From positions 1 to 64,000 of the IMG/VR virus record IMGVR_UViG_3300005613_000060: a DNA stretch of 64,000 bases. One strand, 5' to 3'. The first letter of the stretch is position 1, and the number at the start of each line of letters is the position of its first letter. Of the stretch, positions 62,487 to 64,000 are shown piece after piece. A program made the position numbers and the translations under genes. Source of the stretch: a virus. The notes beneath the pieces were generated by a model that was not told the origin of the DNA, searched no databases, and saw only the letters and a program-made list of their open reading frames with translations.

Positions 62487-62699
62487 TTAAACTACTACAC
62501 GTACTTCACCTGCTGCTGTTGAATATAACGTTCCAACTTCTAAACCAGCAGCAACTGCGGCTGCATTATTAGCATAAACATTATCAGTAATTTGATTAAT
62601 TACAGATACAATTTCATTAAGATGTCCGAATTTAGCTAATGACATGTCAGCTTCTTTCTTAAGAAATGTGTCGGGACTCTTTGGAATAAATTTTTTCAT
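62487..62699 (-). CDS. Small virion protein, AAxVAAGL-GTLY type
   Basis: The product has 70 residues. The C-terminal half (YANNAAAVAAGLEVGTLYST, then AAGEVRVVV) matches a short motif repeated in many tail or decoration proteins, where NxAAAxAxGLxVGxLYxT precedes the terminal strand. The N-terminus is basic and helical (LAKFGHLNEIVSVINQITDN). It is the first gene after the terminator at 62764-62792 and has an A/T-rich promoter-like motif upstream. Confidence 0.58.
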   Translation of the reverse strand: MKKFIPKSPDTFLKKEADMSLAKFGHLNEIVSVINQITDNVYANNAAAVAAGLEVGTLYSTAAGEVRVVV

Positions 62700-62710
62700 A
62701 ATATATATAT

Positions 62711-62745
62711 ATAAAGTTATAATATAATATACTAAAAAAGTTTAG
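62711..62745 (-). promoter_or_regulatory. A/T-rich promoter-like motif
   Basis: The minus strand carries TTTTTTAGTATATTATATTA in the gap between the terminator and the gene at 62699. Near-identical ATTTAGTATATTRTATTAT sequences occur at 27265-27284 and 39303-39322, also at gene starts following gaps. Candidate phage or host polymerase promoter core; not a TAnnTTTG element. Confidence 0.4.
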
Positions 62746-62763
62746 AATAACAAAAGGTTTAAA

Positions 62764-62792
62764 CAAAAAATCCTCCCAGAAAACTGAGAGGA
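62764..62792 (-). terminator. Intrinsic terminator after the DUF3310 gene
   Basis: On the minus strand a 9-bp stem TCCTCTCAG/CTGGGAGGA (one U-G pair) with a TTTT loop is followed by a run of six T. It lies in the 144-nt gap between the genes at 62699 and 62844. Confidence 0.9.
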
Positions 62793-62843
62793 CTTAATGA
62801 ACAGTTAAAATTTAAAACATGAAAGTGTTCAAATATAAGAAAT

Positions 62844-63152
62844 TTATTTTATACTATCAATACGTTTTTGTAAATAAATTAAAGCTTTTTCTAAATCTTC
62901 TTTATATTTACTAGGATCTTTCTTTCCTGCTCTTGATATATACTTTATAACATTACCTAAATAAAAGTCTTTATCTAAACCCCAAGCTTCTAATACGTTA
63001 AACACTTCATACACACCTTTTGCATCATAGTAATCAGGTCTTAATGTACTAGTACTTAAGGAATTAACTTTATTACTTGTAAATTTTACAAAGCCATCAT
63101 TATCACTTGTTACGTTATGTTTTTCACCTTTTGAGTCTATAATATATGCCAT
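62844..63152 (-). CDS. DUF3310 protein
   Basis: The product has 102 residues. The C-terminal half follows DUF3310: RPDYYDAKGVYEVFNVLEAW, then FYLGNVIKYISRAGKKD, and a helix EDLEKALIYLQKRIDSI. The usual PxHY is represented by PDYY and the GNxIKYIxRAxxK segment is intact. The family is widespread in phages and is often annotated as a nucleotide kinase-related protein, but its activity is not settled. Located at the end of a small non-structural operon. Confidence 0.82.
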   Translation of the reverse strand: MAYIIDSKGEKHNVTSDNDGFVKFTSNKVNSLSTSTLRPDYYDAKGVYEVFNVLEAWGLDKDFYLGNVIKYISRAGKKDPSKYKEDLEKALIYLQKRIDSIK

Positions 63153-63153
63153 A

Positions 63154-63444
63154 CTACCAAATCATTAAAATATCTGCTTGATTAACAATCATTTTCTTTT
63201 TATCATTAACCACTATTACTTCTGCATGAGATAAAGCACTTACAAATACATAAACTTTATCTCCTTCTTTTACATCATCAACTTCTGTACCTACAGCAAA
63301 AACATTAAGTTTGGTCCAAGATTTCATTAATTCTCTGTCTTGTGCTGCTTCAGATTCTGGTGTTAATTCAATTGTAGACTCTTTTTTTTCAGGTCTGTCT
63401 AGCATTACCTTTTTTCCTCTTAGTACTTTAAATCCTTTTTCCAT
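63154..63444 (-). CDS. GroES-like co-chaperonin candidate
   Basis: The product has 96 residues, close to GroES length. MEKGFKVLRGKKVMLDRPEK has the beta-barrel opening of GroES-type proteins (xVLxxRVLVxxxEKE). A mobile-loop-like region near residues 20-40 follows. The C-terminal half (VDDVKEGDKVYVFVSALSHA followed by ...VNQADILMIW) corresponds to VKVGDKVL...DILAI. T4 Gp31-like co-chaperonins help fold the capsid protein. The similarity is by eye and moderate. It lies between two small genes with 1-nt spacing. Confidence 0.5.
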   Translation of the reverse strand: MEKGFKVLRGKKVMLDRPEKKESTIELTPESEAAQDRELMKSWTKLNVFAVGTEVDDVKEGDKVYVFVSALSHAEVIVVNDKKKMIVNQADILMIW

Positions 63445-63698
63445 TACTCTTCTGTAAAATGTTTAGTATTAATTAATTTAATTACGTTTAAGTGAGCGTT
63501 TACTAATTCACCCACTGTATGATCAAACAACAAACTTTTTGTTGCAAATCTTGGATTGTTTTGATAGCTTTCTTTAAGTATCTCAGCTATCTCTATGAAC
63601 TTAGCTGTAACTTTTTCAGCATCTGTTTCAGGATTATCAGTGTAATCCTCACCAATAATTTGTTCACCAAATTTTGGTACACGTGATTCTTTTATCAT
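63444..63698 (-). CDS. Small helical protein, Acb2/Tad1-like hairpin possible
   Basis: The product has 84 residues. A short N-terminus (PKFGEQIIGEDYTDNPETDA) is followed by two long helices (AKFIEIAEILKESYQ and SLLFDHTVGELVNAHLNVIK). The second helix, with H-T-x-G-x-L-V-N-A-x-x-N-V-I-K, is reminiscent of small phage hairpin proteins, including the Acb2/Tad1 anti-CBASS type, but the match is weak. Its ATG is preceded by AAAACCAA at 4 nt and a TATATTTG element at 63713-63720. Function unknown. Confidence 0.5.
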   Translation of the reverse strand: MIKESRVPKFGEQIIGEDYTDNPETDAEKVTAKFIEIAEILKESYQNNPRFATKSLLFDHTVGELVNAHLNVIKLINTKHFTEE

Positions 63699-63712
63699 TT
63701 TTTTGGTTTTTA

Positions 63713-63720
63713 CAAATATA
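63713..63720 (-). promoter_or_regulatory. Candidate Bacteroidota -7 promoter element
   Basis: The minus strand reads TATATTTG, 15-22 nt before the ATG at 63698. It matches the TAnnTTTG consensus and the elements at 43280 and 57442. It lies in the 25-nt gap after the phosphoesterase gene. Confidence 0.4.
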
Positions 63721-63723
63721 ATA

Positions 63724-64000
63724 TTAAATAGGAAACTTATAACTATCTACGTTAGTAATTGTTTTTTTTATTCCGTCTATAGTAGGTTGTTTAAAACTTA
63801 AATCTAGTATTCTACCGCCTACTGTTTTCGGTGGCGCACCTCTTTCAATATGCCAGCCCTTTGACCCATCTCCATATTCCTCTTTATATGTTCCAGTCAG
63901 AGCTAAATGTATTTCTTTTAATTTAACATTGTAGCATCCGTTTTGAGTAGATAGTATTTCTATTGAATCATTACGGCAACTATTCTCGTGTATATGCCCC
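63724..64000 (-). CDS. Calcineurin-like phosphoesterase, C-terminal fragment (start off window)
   Basis: The last 91 codons of a gene that enters from the right edge end at TAA 63724-63726. The fragment opens with GHIHENSC, matching the final metal-binding GHxH motif of calcineurin-like phosphoesterases. It continues with a beta region (HLALTGTYKEEYGDGSKGWH) and ERGAPPKTVGGRILDLSF, a C-terminal pattern seen in phage phosphoesterases. Catalytic N-terminal motifs are outside the window, so activity cannot be judged here. Confidence 0.6.
   Translation of the reverse strand, partial: GHIHENSCRNDSIEILSTQNGCYNVKLKEIHLALTGTYKEEYGDGSKGWHIERGAPPKTVGGRILDLSFKQPTIDGIKKTITNVDSYKFPI

Noticed and set aside
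1-64000. Stop-codon recoding as in some crAss-like phages
   Set aside because: TAA is used most often, while TGA (36305-36307) and TAG (44495-44497) end genes at natural C-termini adjacent to the next start. No gene is interrupted by in-frame stops.
1-64000. Diversity-generating retroelement linked to the lectin-like Lcl protein
   Set aside because: No reverse transcriptase gene and no template/variable repeat pair were seen in the window.
1-64000. CRISPR array, tRNA genes or insertion sequences
   Set aside because: No spaced direct repeats, no recognisable cloverleaf sequence and no transposase-like ORF were seen.

Overview
This AT-rich 64 kb window looks like part of the genome of a crAss-like podovirus (Crassvirales) that infects a Bacteroidota host. 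Every gene I can support is on the minus strand, so transcription runs right to left. The assignment rests on gene order: TerL, portal, scaffold-like protein, major capsid protein, ring/adaptor proteins, a very large tail muzzle protein, a series of huge virion-cargo proteins, and an RNA polymerase carrying the DFDGD metal-binding signature of crAss-phage virion RNA polymerases. Start codons lack Shine-Dalgarno sequences and have A/T-rich leaders, as expected in Bacteroidota. TAA, TAG and TGA all terminate genes, so the standard code applies. Several small families (DUF5856-, DUF5872- and DUF6321-like) are ones I associate with aquatic or environmental phages, so an environmental host is likely, but this is inference.

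Layout in the direction of transcription. (1) 64000-62844: end of a calcineurin-like phosphoesterase, a small helical protein, a GroES-like protein and a DUF3310 protein, closed by a terminator. (2) 62699-57575: small virion or decoration proteins, an Lcl/DUF1566-type adhesin candidate, holin, amidase endolysin, a spanin-like membrane protein, then four consecutive small lysine-rich proteins and a strong terminator. (3) 57425-46449: small conserved proteins including an HU/IHF-like protein and a zinc-ribbon protein, a PD-(D/E)XK nuclease, a possible small terminase, TerL, portal, scaffold candidate and MCP, ending in a strong terminator. (4) 46373-41627: a capsid-associated protein, two more basic proteins, a ring protein, a ferritin-like DUF5856 protein and a 545-residue structural protein, again ending in a terminator. 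(5) 41554-37045: cysteine-rich structural proteins and two paralogous fibre-like proteins, then a terminator. (6) 36889 to beyond position 1: a second HU-like protein, two ring proteins, the 1737-residue muzzle protein, and cargo proteins of 709, 1211, 822, 1041 and 2173 residues, ending in a protein of at least 3809 residues whose C-terminus lies outside the window.

The most notable content is the cargo/ejection block. The giant last protein combines a zincin motif, the virion RNA polymerase core, and a C-terminal string of small modules resembling SLOG/pMoCo-carrier, DUF4326-like, DUF7831-like and ADP-ribosyltransferase folds, joined by duplicated linkers. The 709-residue protein carries a peptidoglycan-binding module and a likely Cys/His peptidase, and the 2173-residue protein carries a PD-(D/E)XK nuclease core. 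Short motifs recur across these otherwise different proteins, and one contains a perfect 123-bp tandem duplication. There is no gene-free stretch longer than about 160 bases. I see no tRNA, rRNA, CRISPR array or insertion sequence.
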